Positions 43,997-54,496 are shown, counted from the stretch's first letter. The stretch is DNA of 64,000 nucleotides from Legionella israelensis (GCF_004571175.1 NZ_CP038273.1:1364001-1428000), one strand, 5' to 3'. Numbers and translations: made by a program. Notes: generated by a model not told the origin, from the letters alone.

Positions 43997-44818
43997 CTAA
44001 TTCCTCTCCAGTCCAGGAACTGTAAAACGCTTCCTGTCATGCAGACGAAGTGCAGTCAACTCGCCTCCCCAGAGACAACCTGTATCGATAGGGTAAAGCT
44101 TTGGATGTAGGCATTTACCTTCCAAAGCGGCCCAATGCCCAAACACAATGTCCTCTTCAATTTCACAACGATGAGGGACTTCATACCAAGGATAAAAATG
44201 AGAAGGAGCTTTGGCAATGGTCCCCTTGTAACCAAACAGCAATCGCCCATTGGCATCACAAAAACGCATGCGAGTGAAGTAATTGGTAATTACCCTCAAA
44301 CGATCCATGCCCGTCAAAGTATCCGACCAAATATCAGGTTCATTCCCATACATTTGTTTAAGAAATTCAATATAGCCTTCTCCTTGTAAAACGTTTTCCA
44401 TTTCGCGAGCCAGCTTTTTAGCCTTGGTCAGATTCCATAATGGAGCAATTCCTGCATGTGACATCACCAGATTGAATGTTTCACTATGTATTAACAAAGC
44501 TTGATGACGCAGCCAATGTCCGATGTCTTCCGCATCGTCGGCAGCAAGGACAGGACCAATCGTATCATCTTTTCCCCGCCAGGGATGGCCACCAAACATA
44601 GCGCCTAATAAATGTAAATCATGATTGCCCAGGGTGATGTTTGCCGGTAATGGCAGTCCTTTGATAAAACGCAAGACCTCAAGCGATTGCGGGCCACGAT
44701 TGACTAAATCACCTACCAGCCATAGCTGATCTTTTTTTTCATTAAAATCGATACGCTCAAGTAAACGCTGCAAGGCATCATAACAGCCTTGTATATCACC
44801 TATGGCGTAATCAACCAC
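43997..44818 (-). CDS. apaH: diadenosine tetraphosphatase ApaH
   Basis: Symmetrical Ap4A hydrolase, 273 residues. The metallophosphatase motifs are GDIQGCYD (7-14), GDLVNRGPQ (36-44) and GNHDLHLLG (65-73). It lies next to the TraI_2-domain gene and rsmA; rsmA-apaH proximity is conserved in many gammaproteobacteria. Eight bases overlap the upstream gene. Confidence 0.96.
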   Translation of the reverse strand: MVDYAIGDIQGCYDALQRLLERIDFNEKKDQLWLVGDLVNRGPQSLEVLRFIKGLPLPANITLGNHDLHLLGAMFGGHPWRGKDDTIGPVLAADDAEDIGHWLRHQALLIHSETFNLVMSHAGIAPLWNLTKAKKLAREMENVLQGEGYIEFLKQMYGNEPDIWSDTLTGMDRLRVITNYFTRMRFCDANGRLLFGYKGTIAKAPSHFYPWYEVPHRCEIEEDIVFGHWAALEGKCLHPKLYPIDTGCLWGGELTALRLHDRKRFTVPGLERN

Positions 44819-46148
44819 TTCGTTTCACCCCTGGATGAATGGCTGCCTGAGTCACTTCTGGTTTTTTCCATTGCCCGGAAGATGAGAGATGTTGGACGGA
44901 TGCCTGAGGCGAAGAGGAGTGTGCGCGAACAAAATGATTGGCAAGTTCGGTAGAATGTATCACATCCATGGCCGAACGGTTGACTGACTTTCCTGTGTTC
45001 ATGTTATGAACCTGTAGTTTTTCAGGGAGGACCACGCCGTATTTTTCAAAAACAACGCCGCTATGAATTTGCTGATTATTGATTTGCTCAAAACTTGTCG
45101 TTGGCTTGCCATCGAACCCTTTTTCATGCAGACCTAGAGACAGAAAACCGTTTTGAACAGCCTGCCAGTTTTTAAACTCAGGATTTTCGCGCACAAACCA
45201 TTTAAATACATCCGCAGACATTAACATGCCTCCCGGAACCATAAACAAGGGCGTTTTATTCAGCTGGATTTGCCCTTTCTCAAGGGCGCGCGCTAACCAT
45301 TGAATGAATTCAATGCCTATCTGTTGCTCTTTTTCCGTGATAGAAGCGGGAGTGCTGTCACTGAAGGCGCCTATACGCCCATAACGACCTGTTCGTCCAC
45401 CAAAACCTTTAACCATCAATCGGTTAAAATAACGTTGAATGGCAATGGCATCGGCGCGAATTAAAATAGCTCCTAAAGTACCTGCCGAACGCTCATCTTC
45501 ATTGAGCAAGGCCAGCCAGACCGTTAGAACATCAACATCCGAAGCAATCCAGGCAAAGCCGCTGGCAGGGACAATTGCGCGAGCCAGCAAAAGATTCAAA
45601 CGTCTGCGAAACTCAATGTCCGGTTCCTTTTCAAAAGAATAATCATAATACTTGCCAAAGGTCGTCAAATTTTCCAATAAAGGATTCCAGGATTTTAACA
45701 AATATCCGTGGTTGTCATATAAATTGATGCTAAAATCAACAAACAATTTGCCGATCCCTTTTAAAAGGGCCGCTGAATATAAGGCATATTGCCAAAGTTT
45801 TTGCTGCTCTGACAATTCGGCGTTTTCATCCAATACCACAAACTGGCTGAACAGACTCAAGGCCGCCTCGGTTCGATTCAAAGCATGATCGATAATTCCA
45901 CCTGGTTGAGAATAATAGTGATGGCTTGTCTCGGGCAGACTCTGACAATATTGGATTAAATTATTGATCAAAACCACGCACAGACTTTCATAACGCGACT
46001 CTTCCAGACCGCTTAGCGATTTCATCTCAGCCAGCAGATTTTGCCGCTTTTCATCCGCCAGCAATTGCCGGACAGGAAGGATTTTTATTAAGTCTTTCAT
46101 AGACCTGGTCGATTGAGCAACGGTTTTTTTTCCTTGACGACGAAACAA
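44811..46148 (-). CDS. TraI_2 (MobH-relaxase-like) domain protein without conjugation neighbours
   Basis: 445 residues from a TTG start preceded by GGAGG. The N-terminal 300 residues resemble the TraI_2/MobH relaxase domain: [23 protein letters not shown] has the HH...GG...H pattern, and KGIGKLFVD stands where an HD-domain HDIGK would be, with the His-Asp pair changed. The C-terminal part includes [19 protein letters not shown], like the TraI_2 C-terminal domain. No mob or tra gene is nearby; it sits between apaH and rsmA, suggesting a fixed cellular role or an old remnant of an integrative element. Confidence 0.7.
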   Translation of the reverse strand: MFRRQGKKTVAQSTRSMKDLIKILPVRQLLADEKRQNLLAEMKSLSGLEESRYESLCVVLINNLIQYCQSLPETSHHYYSQPGGIIDHALNRTEAALSLFSQFVVLDENAELSEQQKLWQYALYSAALLKGIGKLFVDFSINLYDNHGYLLKSWNPLLENLTTFGKYYDYSFEKEPDIEFRRRLNLLLARAIVPASGFAWIASDVDVLTVWLALLNEDERSAGTLGAILIRADAIAIQRYFNRLMVKGFGGRTGRYGRIGAFSDSTPASITEKEQQIGIEFIQWLARALEKGQIQLNKTPLFMVPGGMLMSADVFKWFVRENPEFKNWQAVQNGFLSLGLHEKGFDGKPTTSFEQINNQQIHSGVVFEKYGVVLPEKLQVHNMNTGKSVNRSAMDVIHSTELANHFVRAHSSSPQASVQHLSSSGQWKKPEVTQAAIHPGVKRSG

Positions 46149-46183
46149 GACAACCTCCGTAAAAAAATTTATTTTATTTTACA

Positions 46184-46954
46184 CTAATTGTAAATAAATT
46201 TCGCTATCTGAACATAATTCTTTATTGAAATTTGTTCAGGTCGATGCCCAGGATCAATGCCAAGTTTGGATAAATCCTCAGCTGAAATTACGCCTTTCAA
46301 ATTATTAGCCAATGTTTTACGGCGCATAGCGAAAGCCTTGGCAGCCAATGTTTCGAGCCGTTCAAAAGCAACCTCCTCAAACGGTGATTCTTTAAAGGGA
46401 ACCAGGCGCACAACAGCTGACTCAACCTTTGGTTTCGGATGAAAAGCTTCTGAAGGCACAGAAAATAAATAATCCACCTGACAATGGTATTGTACCATAA
46501 CCGTTAAACGCCCGTAGGCCTTTGTACCAGGTTTCGCAGCAAGGCGGTCAACAACTTCCTTTTGTAACATAAAATGCATGTCATCAATGCTCGTGTGATA
46601 TTTTAACAAGTGCAAAATCAATGGTGTGGAAATATTATAGGGCAAATTTCCGATAATACGCAGATGATTTCCAAATTGACGATAATCAAACGCTAATGCA
46701 TCAGCCGCAATCAGAGTAAGCTTGTTTTGTCCTTCTGGCAAAGCTGCAAGTTGGGCGTGTAAATCTCTATCGATTTCAATAGCGATAAGTTGATTTAAGC
46801 GCTTTAATAAAGGACGGGTAAGTGCACCGAGTCCTGGTCCAATTTCCAGCATATTATCTTTGGGCCTGGGATGAACAGCCTGTAAAATGTTTTCAACCAC
46901 TTCTTCATTTTGTAGAAAATTCTGGCCAAACCGTTTGCGTGGACGATGCTTCAC
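46184..46954 (-). CDS. rsmA: 16S rRNA (adenine1518-N6/1519-N6)-dimethyltransferase RsmA (KsgA)
   Basis: RsmA dimethylates two adjacent adenosines in helix 45 of 16S rRNA. I start it at a GTG at 46954 ([20 protein letters not shown]), with AGGAGG eight bases upstream; the frame extends to 47071 but that part is not family-like. Motifs: RKRFGQNFL, the SAM loop [19 protein letters not shown] and the catalytic NLPYNIST. The resulting 256 residues compare with about 273 in E. coli. Confidence 0.95.
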   Translation of the reverse strand: MKHRPRKRFGQNFLQNEEVVENILQAVHPRPKDNMLEIGPGLGALTRPLLKRLNQLIAIEIDRDLHAQLAALPEGQNKLTLIAADALAFDYRQFGNHLRIIGNLPYNISTPLILHLLKYHTSIDDMHFMLQKEVVDRLAAKPGTKAYGRLTVMVQYHCQVDYLFSVPSEAFHPKPKVESAVVRLVPFKESPFEEVAFERLETLAAKAFAMRRKTLANNLKGVISAEDLSKLGIDPGHRPEQISIKNYVQIAKFIYN

Positions 46955-47156
46955 AATTCCCGCCTCCTGACGAAATGGAGGGATTATACCACTTTGTTGA
47001 CGGATTTTGGCAGCTATTTCTAATGGCTTTAGGCAAGTGTATGCAAAGTCGCTGCGAGTCAACGAACTCAAACATGAAAAAGTCGTGATTGTTAGCTTAA
47101 GACGGAAAAAACTCTACCAGAACTTTCTATCAAGAAAAGATTGGCTTGTAAATTGT

Positions 47157-49340
47157 CTATGATAAATCCTGAGGATCAACATCAATATTCCAACGTATTC
47201 CTTGCATTTTTTGCTTAGCCAATCCCTGACGCAATCGCGATAAAGCCGTTTTAAGCAATGCACGCGAAGGTGATTTAATCAGTAACTGCATACGATATTG
47301 ATTGGCTTTACGTGCTAAAGGCGCAGGGGCAGGTCCCATCACCATGAGTTCAGGATGATTAATTTCACATTTGACGGAATGAAGGAAATTTAAAACGGTA
47401 GCTGATTTTTTACCCTGAGCCCGTACCACGGCCAAATAATGATAAGGAGGCAGTTGTGCTTTTTCACGGGTCTCAAGCAAACGTCTGGCAAAGGTTTCAT
47501 AACCTTCCTGGATAAGACAATTTAAAAGCGGATGCTGCGGGAGATGGGTTTGAATCAGCACTTCACCGGCGTGCTCCGCTCGACCAGCTCGACCTGCCAC
47601 TTGAATCAGCAATTGACCTAATCGTTCCGTCGCCCGGAAATCCTGATTATAGAAACCCACATCGGCATCAAGAATCACGGCCAGAGTTAACTTTGGAAAA
47701 TGATGTCCTTTAGCCAACATCTGAGTACCTACCAATAACTGCACTTTACCCTTCTGGATCTGCTCAAGATGCTCAGCAAAAACATGTTTTTTTCGCACTT
47801 CGTCACGGTCTATTCTAAGCATGGCCACCTCTGGAAAAGCATGACTTAGAAATTCATGAATGCGTTGCGTTCCTGCACCAACCGGCATCAACTCACGACC
47901 GTGACAGCCCAAACAAACGGAGGGTAAAGATTGTGTTCGCCCGCAATGATGACAAATTAAAGCATTCACTTGACGATGAAAGGTTAAATGGGCATCACAA
48001 GAAGAGCAATCCGCCATCCAGCCACATTGATGACAGAGTAATACCGGTGAAAAACCGCGACGATTGATAAAAACCAGAACTTGATTGCCTTTTTGCAAAT
48101 GTTCTTTCATCACCTTCAGCGTCGGCTCTGCCAGCCCCTGCTGCAAAGGCAGATTTCGAATATCAATAAGGCGATAATGCAAGGGTTCGCTCGTCAAAGC
48201 CTTTTGCTGAAGAGGTAATAACTGGTATTTATCTCGCGCAGCATTATACAAGCTTTCAAGGCTTGGGGTGGCAGAACCCAGTACAATAGGAACATTGGCT
48301 GAATACGCTCTCATTAAAGCGGTATCTCTGGCTGAATAACGAACACCCTCCATTTGCTTTAATGAAGCATCATGCTCTTCATCAATCACGATCAACCCCA
48401 ACTCAGGCATGGGTGTAAAAATCGCTGCTCGGGTTCCAATGATCAGTTTGACCATTTGGTTGCTGGCTAATTGCCAGGCCTGCTGTCTTTCTGTTTCATT
48501 AAGGCCGGAATGAATAACCGCTATCGAATAAGGAAGACGTGAGCTGAATCTTGCCAAAAGCTGAGGAGTCAGCCCGATTTCAGGAACCAAGACCAGAGCC
48601 TGCCTACCCTCTGCCAAAACTTTGGTGATGACTTGCAAATAAACCTCTGTCTTGCCACTTCCTGTGACGCCTTGTAATAAAAAACAACGATACGCATGGC
48701 GATGATGTAAAATGCTCTCTACGGCTTCAGCCTGCTCTGGGTTGATTGATAATGGCGGAGAAACAGCCGCAGAAGCCGGCACAGGCCAATTTACTTCCCT
48801 TGAAATACGCAGAATATTATTCTTGACCAGTTTATGTAATTGCAGTGTCGTGAAACCCGATTGTAGAATCATTTTTCGCGATACAGGTTTTTTGCATTGC
48901 TCTAAAAAGTCAATCAGGGCATGCTGCCTGACTGCTTGAGGCCGAATCAATGAGTGGGCAGTCTCAGTTGGCATTGCTAATTGAAATTTATCGATATAAG
49001 GCAGGGAGCAACTTTGCCCGTCGCGATATTTCTTAGGCAATGCCAATGGAATCACCTCGGATAAAGGTGACTGATAATAATCGCTGACCCAATGACAAAG
49101 ATCCAGCATGGTCTTTGACAACAACGGCTGCGCATCAATAACAGCTTCAATATCCTTTAGCTTATCCATAGAATGACTGGCCTCAGCTTTACCAATGACC
49201 AGTCCTAAACGGATTTGTTTGCGAAAGGGAACCCATACTCTGCAACCGGCTTGCAACACGCCCTCGGCCAGATAAGTAAAAAAATCACGATGGGTATGGG
49301 GAATACATACCTGATAGGCGGATTTCAGCTGCGTGACCAT
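47157..49340 (-). CDS. priA: primosomal protein N' (replication restart helicase PriA)
   Basis: 727 residues. PriA restarts stalled replication forks. A DNA-binding N-terminal domain is followed by helicase motifs: Walker A LLQGVTGSGKTEVYLQ, Walker B IVIDEEHD, GSATPSLESL and VAGRAGRA. A zinc region contains LCHQCGWMADCSSCDAHL and ICHHCGRTQSLPSVCLGC. Length and all motifs are normal. Its start overlaps the end of the upstream QueD-like gene by 16 bp. Confidence 0.97.
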   Translation of the reverse strand: MVTQLKSAYQVCIPHTHRDFFTYLAEGVLQAGCRVWVPFRKQIRLGLVIGKAEASHSMDKLKDIEAVIDAQPLLSKTMLDLCHWVSDYYQSPLSEVIPLALPKKYRDGQSCSLPYIDKFQLAMPTETAHSLIRPQAVRQHALIDFLEQCKKPVSRKMILQSGFTTLQLHKLVKNNILRISREVNWPVPASAAVSPPLSINPEQAEAVESILHHRHAYRCFLLQGVTGSGKTEVYLQVITKVLAEGRQALVLVPEIGLTPQLLARFSSRLPYSIAVIHSGLNETERQQAWQLASNQMVKLIIGTRAAIFTPMPELGLIVIDEEHDASLKQMEGVRYSARDTALMRAYSANVPIVLGSATPSLESLYNAARDKYQLLPLQQKALTSEPLHYRLIDIRNLPLQQGLAEPTLKVMKEHLQKGNQVLVFINRRGFSPVLLCHQCGWMADCSSCDAHLTFHRQVNALICHHCGRTQSLPSVCLGCHGRELMPVGAGTQRIHEFLSHAFPEVAMLRIDRDEVRKKHVFAEHLEQIQKGKVQLLVGTQMLAKGHHFPKLTLAVILDADVGFYNQDFRATERLGQLLIQVAGRAGRAEHAGEVLIQTHLPQHPLLNCLIQEGYETFARRLLETREKAQLPPYHYLAVVRAQGKKSATVLNFLHSVKCEINHPELMVMGPAPAPLARKANQYRMQLLIKSPSRALLKTALSRLRQGLAKQKMQGIRWNIDVDPQDLS

Positions 49341-49819
49341 TGATGACTAGCTGACTGACCGGGAGCTGAGAAGATTTTGACAGTGATTTGTTCAATCCGA
49401 TGCTTTTCAAGCTCCTCTTTATTCTTAATTAATTCATTAACGAACCAACGTGACAACTCTTCGACCGTGATATTGGTCAGGGGCAACAAAGTGACATCCT
49501 CTTTCAAAAAAGGCATTTTTTTACGGTTGAAGGTAAAATAATAATAGTCCTCATCCTCCTCGATGCTTAAAAAAGGAGAATATTGCGGCATGAGAAAGGT
49601 TTGATTCAAGTACTTGCATAAGGTATGAATTTTTTCCTTATAATAGCGATAATCAAAAGTCAGGCCGTTTTCCTCCACCCAGGTGGTTAAGGCCAGGTAA
49701 ACTCCATATTGATGACCGTGCAGAGGTTCACGTTCTGTTGCAGAAAAAATGGTAGTATGTCCTGCAGAAAATTTCATGCTTTCCTTTTGCAATTCAACCG
49801 TGGTCAGGTATTTTTTCAT
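49325..49819 (-). CDS. 6-pyruvoyl-tetrahydropterin synthase/QueD-family protein
   Basis: 164 residues. Zinc ligands are recognisable in FSAGHTTIF (His21) and LHGHQYGV (His34, His36). The Cys of the usual CxxxHGH is missing; the sequence is ATEREPLHGH, with Glu residues 3 and 5 positions before the HGH. In the family such Glu-for-Cys variants occur in the PTPS-III type linked to folate synthesis. A TF(D)YR segment and the C-terminal helix IEQITVKIF are typical. The divergent neighbour 1.1 kb away encodes a pteridine-reductase-like enzyme, supporting a pterin role over queuosine. Confidence 0.75.
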   Translation of the reverse strand: MKKYLTTVELQKESMKFSAGHTTIFSATEREPLHGHQYGVYLALTTWVEENGLTFDYRYYKEKIHTLCKYLNQTFLMPQYSPFLSIEEDEDYYYFTFNRKKMPFLKEDVTLLPLTNITVEELSRWFVNELIKNKEELEKHRIEQITVKIFSAPGQSASHQWSRS

Positions 49820-49821
49820 GC

Positions 49822-50922
49822 TTATAAACTCGCTCGCTTATCGTTTAACTGGAAACCACTCAATTCTGTTTTCAGATGTTTGCTTAAGGCAATCACCTTA
49901 AATAACTCACCCATTTCGCTGGGTTGCAGCAACTGCTTGGCGGCTTGACTCATCGCAAGCCTTTTTCTGTCGCTGTCTGCTTCAGACATCAAGGTTAGCA
50001 AACCATTGGCCAGTAAGAAAGAGGCCTGATTGGTGTATCCTGCCACATGAAAACCAGCATCAAAGGCCGCTTCTGCCACATGGGTAAAATCGACATGGGC
50101 TGTAATGTCCTGTTCACCCGGATGGGCGAGAAAATCGCTGTGCGCACGGTGATGATAATGACACATGATGGTCCCCTGGTTGCGGTCCGGATGGTAATAT
50201 TCATGCCTTGGGAAACCATAATCTATGATAAGCAATGCGCCTTGGTTTAACATGGAATAACATTCTTTAAGCCAGCCTTCCATGAAAAGATTGACCTCGG
50301 AAAGATAAGGACAACGAGACACAGGTAATACTTTTTTCACGTAAGCCGTCAATCGCTCATCGGCACAAGGCTGAAAACGCTCAACCAGACGGTCGTTCTC
50401 ATCCAAATGAATAAAACTTTCCAAAAGACCGTCCGCCGTCTGCATGAAACGATGTACCGGCATGGCGTCAAGAACTTCATTGGCAATGGCCACGCCATTG
50501 AACGGTGTTTTTGGCCACTCCGTCAGCCATTCAACTCTCCCTGCCAAAGTTGGAATTTTTTCCTCAATCAAAGCCTGCTGTCGCTGCCTCAAAGAAGCAC
50601 TGACATCGAGAATAAAATAACGCTCAGGCAAAGAGTTAAGTTTCTCCAGCCCACTCAAGAGGTCAACACAAAGCTGGCCTGTGCCGGCACCAAACTCAAA
50701 GAGGCAAGGAGAATGAAGATGAGTAAAAATTTGCCTGCACTGATTAGCCAGCGTGTACCCAAACAACGGCGTTAACTCAGGCGCCGTTATAAAATCACCA
50801 GCCTTTCCCAGTTTTGCCGACCCTGAGCTATAATAGCCAAGTCCGGGAGCATAAAGCGCCTGCTGCATATAGTCCACAAAAGGCGCAGGCAGACGCTCCC
50901 GCAGAATATCAACTAAATACAT
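49822..50922 (-). CDS. SAM-dependent methyltransferase, NDUFAF7/MidA family
   Basis: 366 residues, COG1565-type. Diagnostic sequence: FVDYMQQALYAPGLGYYSSG near the N-terminus, GDFITAPELTPLFG, the SAM loop LFEFGAGTGQLCVDLL, and ANEVLDAMPVHRF. The mitochondrial member methylates an arginine of complex I subunit NDUFS2; the role in bacteria is less clear. It is transcribed away from the SDR gene, 37 bp apart. Confidence 0.9.
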   Translation of the reverse strand: MYLVDILRERLPAPFVDYMQQALYAPGLGYYSSGSAKLGKAGDFITAPELTPLFGYTLANQCRQIFTHLHSPCLFEFGAGTGQLCVDLLSGLEKLNSLPERYFILDVSASLRQRQQALIEEKIPTLAGRVEWLTEWPKTPFNGVAIANEVLDAMPVHRFMQTADGLLESFIHLDENDRLVERFQPCADERLTAYVKKVLPVSRCPYLSEVNLFMEGWLKECYSMLNQGALLIIDYGFPRHEYYHPDRNQGTIMCHYHHRAHSDFLAHPGEQDITAHVDFTHVAEAAFDAGFHVAGYTNQASFLLANGLLTLMSEADSDRKRLAMSQAAKQLLQPSEMGELFKVIALSKHLKTELSGFQLNDKRASL

Positions 50923-50959
50923 AAATCCGATTATACCATGACAAAACGGGGAACATACC

Positions 50960-51718
50960 TTGAATCAGACCAACACACAAGAGGGAAAAACCGCTTTAAT
51001 CACAGGTTCGGCCAAACGTATTGGTGCAGAAATTGCCCGCTATCTTCACCAAAAGGGTTTTAAGGTCATTATTCATTGCCACCGCTCTGTCCAGACTGCG
51101 AAAACCTTGGTTGACGAGCTGAATCAGCACAGAGCAACCAGCGCTTTCTGGGTTGAAGAAGATTTATACGCAGAAAACGCGCCAGCAAGGTTGATTCAAA
51201 ACAGCCTGCATCAGACAGGGCGGCTGGATGTTCTGGTGAACAATGCTTCCATTTTTATTCGCACGCCATTAGACAGCCCTGATGAAAGCATCTGGGATAA
51301 AACCTTTACCATCAATGTCAAAGCACCGCTGTTACTTAGTTTAAACGCTCGTCCTTATCTGAAAAAAAATAAAGGCGTTATCGTTAATATCACGGACATT
51401 CATGCCAAAAAACCCTTGAAATCGTATGCTGTCTATTGTCAAAGCAAAGCCGCATTGGTCATGCAGACCAAAGCTTTGGCGAAAGAATTCGCCCCAGGTG
51501 TTCGTGTCAATGCGGTAGCGCCAGGTGCTATTTGCTGGCCTGAAGATGAGAATGAGCTCAGCCCTGAACAAAAACAACGCATCATTGTCAAAACACCGTT
51601 AAAGCGGCACGGCCATCCACAATATATTGCTCAAGCTGTATTTGCTTTAATTGACAATGATTTTGTCAGCGGACAAACCTTAACGGTAGATGGCGGCAGA
51701 AGCATTGGCTGGTCATGA
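50960..51718 (+). CDS. pteridine reductase-like SDR (FolM/PTR1 type)
   Basis: 252 residues from a TTG start with GGGGA seven bases upstream. The NADPH loop is GSAKRIGAEI, where the Arg after the Gly-Ser-Ala-Lys (TGxxxRxG) is characteristic of pteridine reductases rather than general SDRs. NNASIF, the catalytic YCQSKAAL and C-terminal GQTLTVDGGRS follow. It probably reduces dihydropterins such as dihydromonapterin. Legionella needs a tetrahydropterin for phenylalanine hydroxylase, which would give this enzyme and the QueD-like neighbour a common purpose; this is inference. Confidence 0.82.
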   Translation: MNQTNTQEGKTALITGSAKRIGAEIARYLHQKGFKVIIHCHRSVQTAKTLVDELNQHRATSAFWVEEDLYAENAPARLIQNSLHQTGRLDVLVNNASIFIRTPLDSPDESIWDKTFTINVKAPLLLSLNARPYLKKNKGVIVNITDIHAKKPLKSYAVYCQSKAALVMQTKALAKEFAPGVRVNAVAPGAICWPEDENELSPEQKQRIIVKTPLKRHGHPQYIAQAVFALIDNDFVSGQTLTVDGGRSIGWS

Positions 51719-51748
51719 CTCTTGAAGAGGAAAGGTGGACCCAAATCC

Positions 51749-52789
51749 TCATATACTGATGTCTGCACTTTGGTTCTGTGCTTTGCTCTCTGTATGGAGG
51801 AAATCCTCAATATCCGACAAGTTTGTCAAGCGATAAAACATGGAAAGCTGTTCTTTCGTCATCCATTGGCGAAAATAATAACGAACCAGGGATTTTGACT
51901 GTAAAACCGCTTTATAAGGACTTTCCAATGCAGCCAAACCCTGTAAATGCTGCATAAAAAGATTTTTTCTTATCTCAGGTGAAACTTTAGGCTCCTGGCC
52001 TGAAAGCAATTCTGCAAACAACCATGGACGACCACAGGCAGCCCGTGAAATCATAAAAGCATCGCAGCCACTTTCTGACCAAGCCTTATACAGGCTTTCT
52101 CTATTTGCGATATCCCCATTGGCAATCACTGGAATGTCAATGGCCTGTTTTATTAACGATATCTGCTGGAAATCACAGGCTATGTCATAATCATCCTGCC
52201 AGCGTCGTCCATGTACAATCAAGGCATCAGCACCCGCCTGCTCAATTTGTTCGGCCAGATAGATATCCTGCTCATTGCCCTGAATACGGATTTTCAGGGT
52301 CAAAGGAACAGAGATGGACGCCCGTATGCGCTTAATGATTTTTACCAATTGATCAGGCTTGGCAAGCAAGGCGCTTCCGGCACCTTTTTTACGAATTTTA
52401 GCTTTCGGGCAGCCGCAATTAATATCAATCATATCAGCACCCAGAGTAGCCAGTTTTTTGGCCGCATTTCCCAATACCTTGGCATCACAACCGGCGATTT
52501 GATAAGCCAGGTACTTTTCTTCTGGTGAACGCATTAAATAACGGGATTCTAATGCCTGTTTAGATAAAGCATCCTGGGCCGAAATCATCTCCGAGACGCC
52601 ATAGGCCGGCGGCTGAAATGGATAAAATAATGTCCGAAAAGGCGCACAGCTATAACCTGCCAGGGGACCTTGAATTAAGCGATGGGGAAAGCTTAAATGA
52701 CCAATTTGAAAAGGTGAATTTAAAAAAGTTTGCATCTCGGAAAACCGACGTATCTTGGTGGCCGTTGTTTTCGCTTGATAATCACTCAT
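51749..52789 (-). CDS. tRNA-dihydrouridine synthase family protein
   Basis: 346 residues. FMN-dependent reduction of uridines in tRNA. Family motifs are QGPLAGYSCAPFR, the Cys-containing DINCGCPKAKIRKKGAGSALL, LIVHGRRW, VIANGDIANRE and MISRAACGRPWLF. It resembles the DusB/DusC branch, but the tRNA position modified cannot be assigned. An in-frame ATG 18 codons later (MQTFLNSPFQIGHL, at 52735) may be the true start. Confidence 0.85.
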   Translation of the reverse strand: MSDYQAKTTATKIRRFSEMQTFLNSPFQIGHLSFPHRLIQGPLAGYSCAPFRTLFYPFQPPAYGVSEMISAQDALSKQALESRYLMRSPEEKYLAYQIAGCDAKVLGNAAKKLATLGADMIDINCGCPKAKIRKKGAGSALLAKPDQLVKIIKRIRASISVPLTLKIRIQGNEQDIYLAEQIEQAGADALIVHGRRWQDDYDIACDFQQISLIKQAIDIPVIANGDIANRESLYKAWSESGCDAFMISRAACGRPWLFAELLSGQEPKVSPEIRKNLFMQHLQGLAALESPYKAVLQSKSLVRYYFRQWMTKEQLSMFYRLTNLSDIEDFLHTESKAQNQSADISI

Positions 52790-52901
52790 AATCTTTGCTT
52801 TACATCAGGCTCATTAGCTGATCCTGTGAATATATCGTTGTTTCCTATTTTAACATCAATTACAATGATTAAGAAATTGACTATAAGAGACGAGTTGCAT
52901 C

Positions 52902-53342
52902 ATGGAAAAACGCTCATTATCTCCTTTAGAATTACTAAATATTGCAACTCAACATGCTTATTGCGCCGAACATCTGCTAGAGCAAAATGCCAGCATTGTA
53001 AGAGGCGACGGTGAGGACATTGATGCCCTGTATCCCGTCATTACCCTCATGTATAAAGCCTTTTTCCTCACCTTTAAAGCCTACGCCCTTCATGAAAATC
53101 GACCGATCAAACAATACAAAAATCTACGTGAACTGGTAGAACTTAATCAGCATCTTGGCTTTTCCAGCAGGGAGTTGGCTTTATTAAAAACGTTGTCACA
53201 GCAACAAGCCTTTACTAAAGGGCTGGAATATGATTTATGGGAGAATCCCCAGCAACTGCATGTTTTCTGCGAGCAAATTCTTGATCTCTATGAGAGAGTG
53301 CAGCAACTCATGCCGCTTGAACTGCAAAAAGAATATCAATGA
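52902..53342 (+). CDS. small helical protein, function unknown
   Basis: 146 residues, starting MEKRSLSPLELLNIATQHAY; no signal peptide. The content suggests an all-helical, four-helix-like protein (ALYPVITLMYKAFFLTFKAYAL; KNLRELVELNQHLGF). The pattern recalls HEPN-like or helical regulatory domains, but I see no decisive motif such as RxxxxH. It lies 150 bp upstream of the MoxR operon on the same strand, so it may be a first gene of that operon. Confidence 0.55.
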   Translation: MEKRSLSPLELLNIATQHAYCAEHLLEQNASIVRGDGEDIDALYPVITLMYKAFFLTFKAYALHENRPIKQYKNLRELVELNQHLGFSSRELALLKTLSQQQAFTKGLEYDLWENPQQLHVFCEQILDLYERVQQLMPLELQKEYQ

Positions 53343-53491
53343 ACACGGCATCTGCTTATCTTTAAATCATTTGACGCTCCAGGCATTAAGAAAACAATAT
53401 AGTCACACCCACAGGAAGAATGATAGCAGACAAAACTTGGCATCCGCAGCAAATCGCGCTAGGATATGACTTTTTGCACAGGATGGGATCA

Positions 53492-54487
53492 ATGGAGCAA
53501 TTAGAAGAAACGATGACAACAACCGTGCAGCAACAAATATTACAGTTAAGCACTTATCTTAATTCCCGTATATTAGGTCAGAAAGAATTAATCTCTCGAT
53601 TGCTGATTGCCTTGCTGGCTGATGGCCATCTGCTGGTTGAAGGAGCCCCCGGTTTAGCCAAAACACGAGCCGTAAAAGAATTAGCCGCCCGTGTGGAAGG
53701 GGATTTTCACCGCATTCAGTTTACCCCCGATTTGCTTCCAGGTGACTTGACCGGTACGGATGTTTTTCATCCCGAAGATGGCTCTTTTGTGTTTCAACCA
53801 GGCCCCCTTTTCCATCATTTGATTCTGGCCGATGAAATCAACCGTGCTCCAGCCAAAGTTCAATCCGCCTTATTGGAAGCCATGGCAGAACGCCAAATTA
53901 CCATTGGCAGTAAAACCTATCCTTTACATGAATTATTCCTGGTTATGGCGACCCAGAATCCCATTGAGCAGGAAGGAACCTATCCTTTGCCCGAGGCGCA
54001 ATTGGATCGTTTTCTAATGTATGTAAAAATTAATTATCCTGATGCTCAAATTGAACAACATATTCTGGAGCTTGCTCGAAATGAGGCCATGGGTCAGTCA
54101 GTCAATGACCCCACACATCTTACGGAGGTGCCGCAAAAAACCATTTTTGAAGCACGTCGTCAGGTGCTTAAGGTTCATACCAGCGAAACGCTTGAAAATT
54201 ATCTCATTCAACTTGTACTCGCGACAAGAAACCCAGGCATCTACAGCGAAGAGCTGGCTCGTTGGTTGCGTTTTGGCGCCAGTCCCAGGGCTACCATTGC
54301 TCTTGATCGCTGCTCTAAAGCACATGCCTGGTTATCCGGCCGTGACTATGTTACACCGGATGATATTCATCTGATTGCCCATGATGTTTTACGGCATCGT
54401 GTTCTGCTCACTTTCGAGGCAGAAGCCGAAGGAATCTCAAGCGACGATTTTATTGATTCATTATTGCAACTTGTAGCTGTTCCCTAG
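53492..54487 (+). CDS. MoxR-family AAA+ ATPase
   Basis: 332 residues from the ATG at 53492 (AGGA eight bases upstream); in-frame extension to 53420 is possible but not family-like. Walker A is VEGAPGLAKTRAVKEL, Walker B LILADEINRAPAKVQ, sensor VMATQNPIEQEGTYPLPEAQLDRF, and arginine-finger region SPRATIAL. MoxR ATPases with DUF58 and VWA partners act as chaperones for envelope proteins. It is the first clear gene of the operon of seven that ends at batD. Confidence 0.92.
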   Translation: MEQLEETMTTTVQQQILQLSTYLNSRILGQKELISRLLIALLADGHLLVEGAPGLAKTRAVKELAARVEGDFHRIQFTPDLLPGDLTGTDVFHPEDGSFVFQPGPLFHHLILADEINRAPAKVQSALLEAMAERQITIGSKTYPLHELFLVMATQNPIEQEGTYPLPEAQLDRFLMYVKINYPDAQIEQHILELARNEAMGQSVNDPTHLTEVPQKTIFEARRQVLKVHTSETLENYLIQLVLATRNPGIYSEELARWLRFGASPRATIALDRCSKAHAWLSGRDYVTPDDIHLIAHDVLRHRVLLTFEAEAEGISSDDFIDSLLQLVAVP

Positions 54488-54496
54488 AGGTGTTTC

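Noticed and set aside
42334-44040. Longer TolC-like frame overlapping apaH
   Set aside because: The extension encodes basic, non-signal sequence; the ATG at 43923 begins a clear signal peptide.
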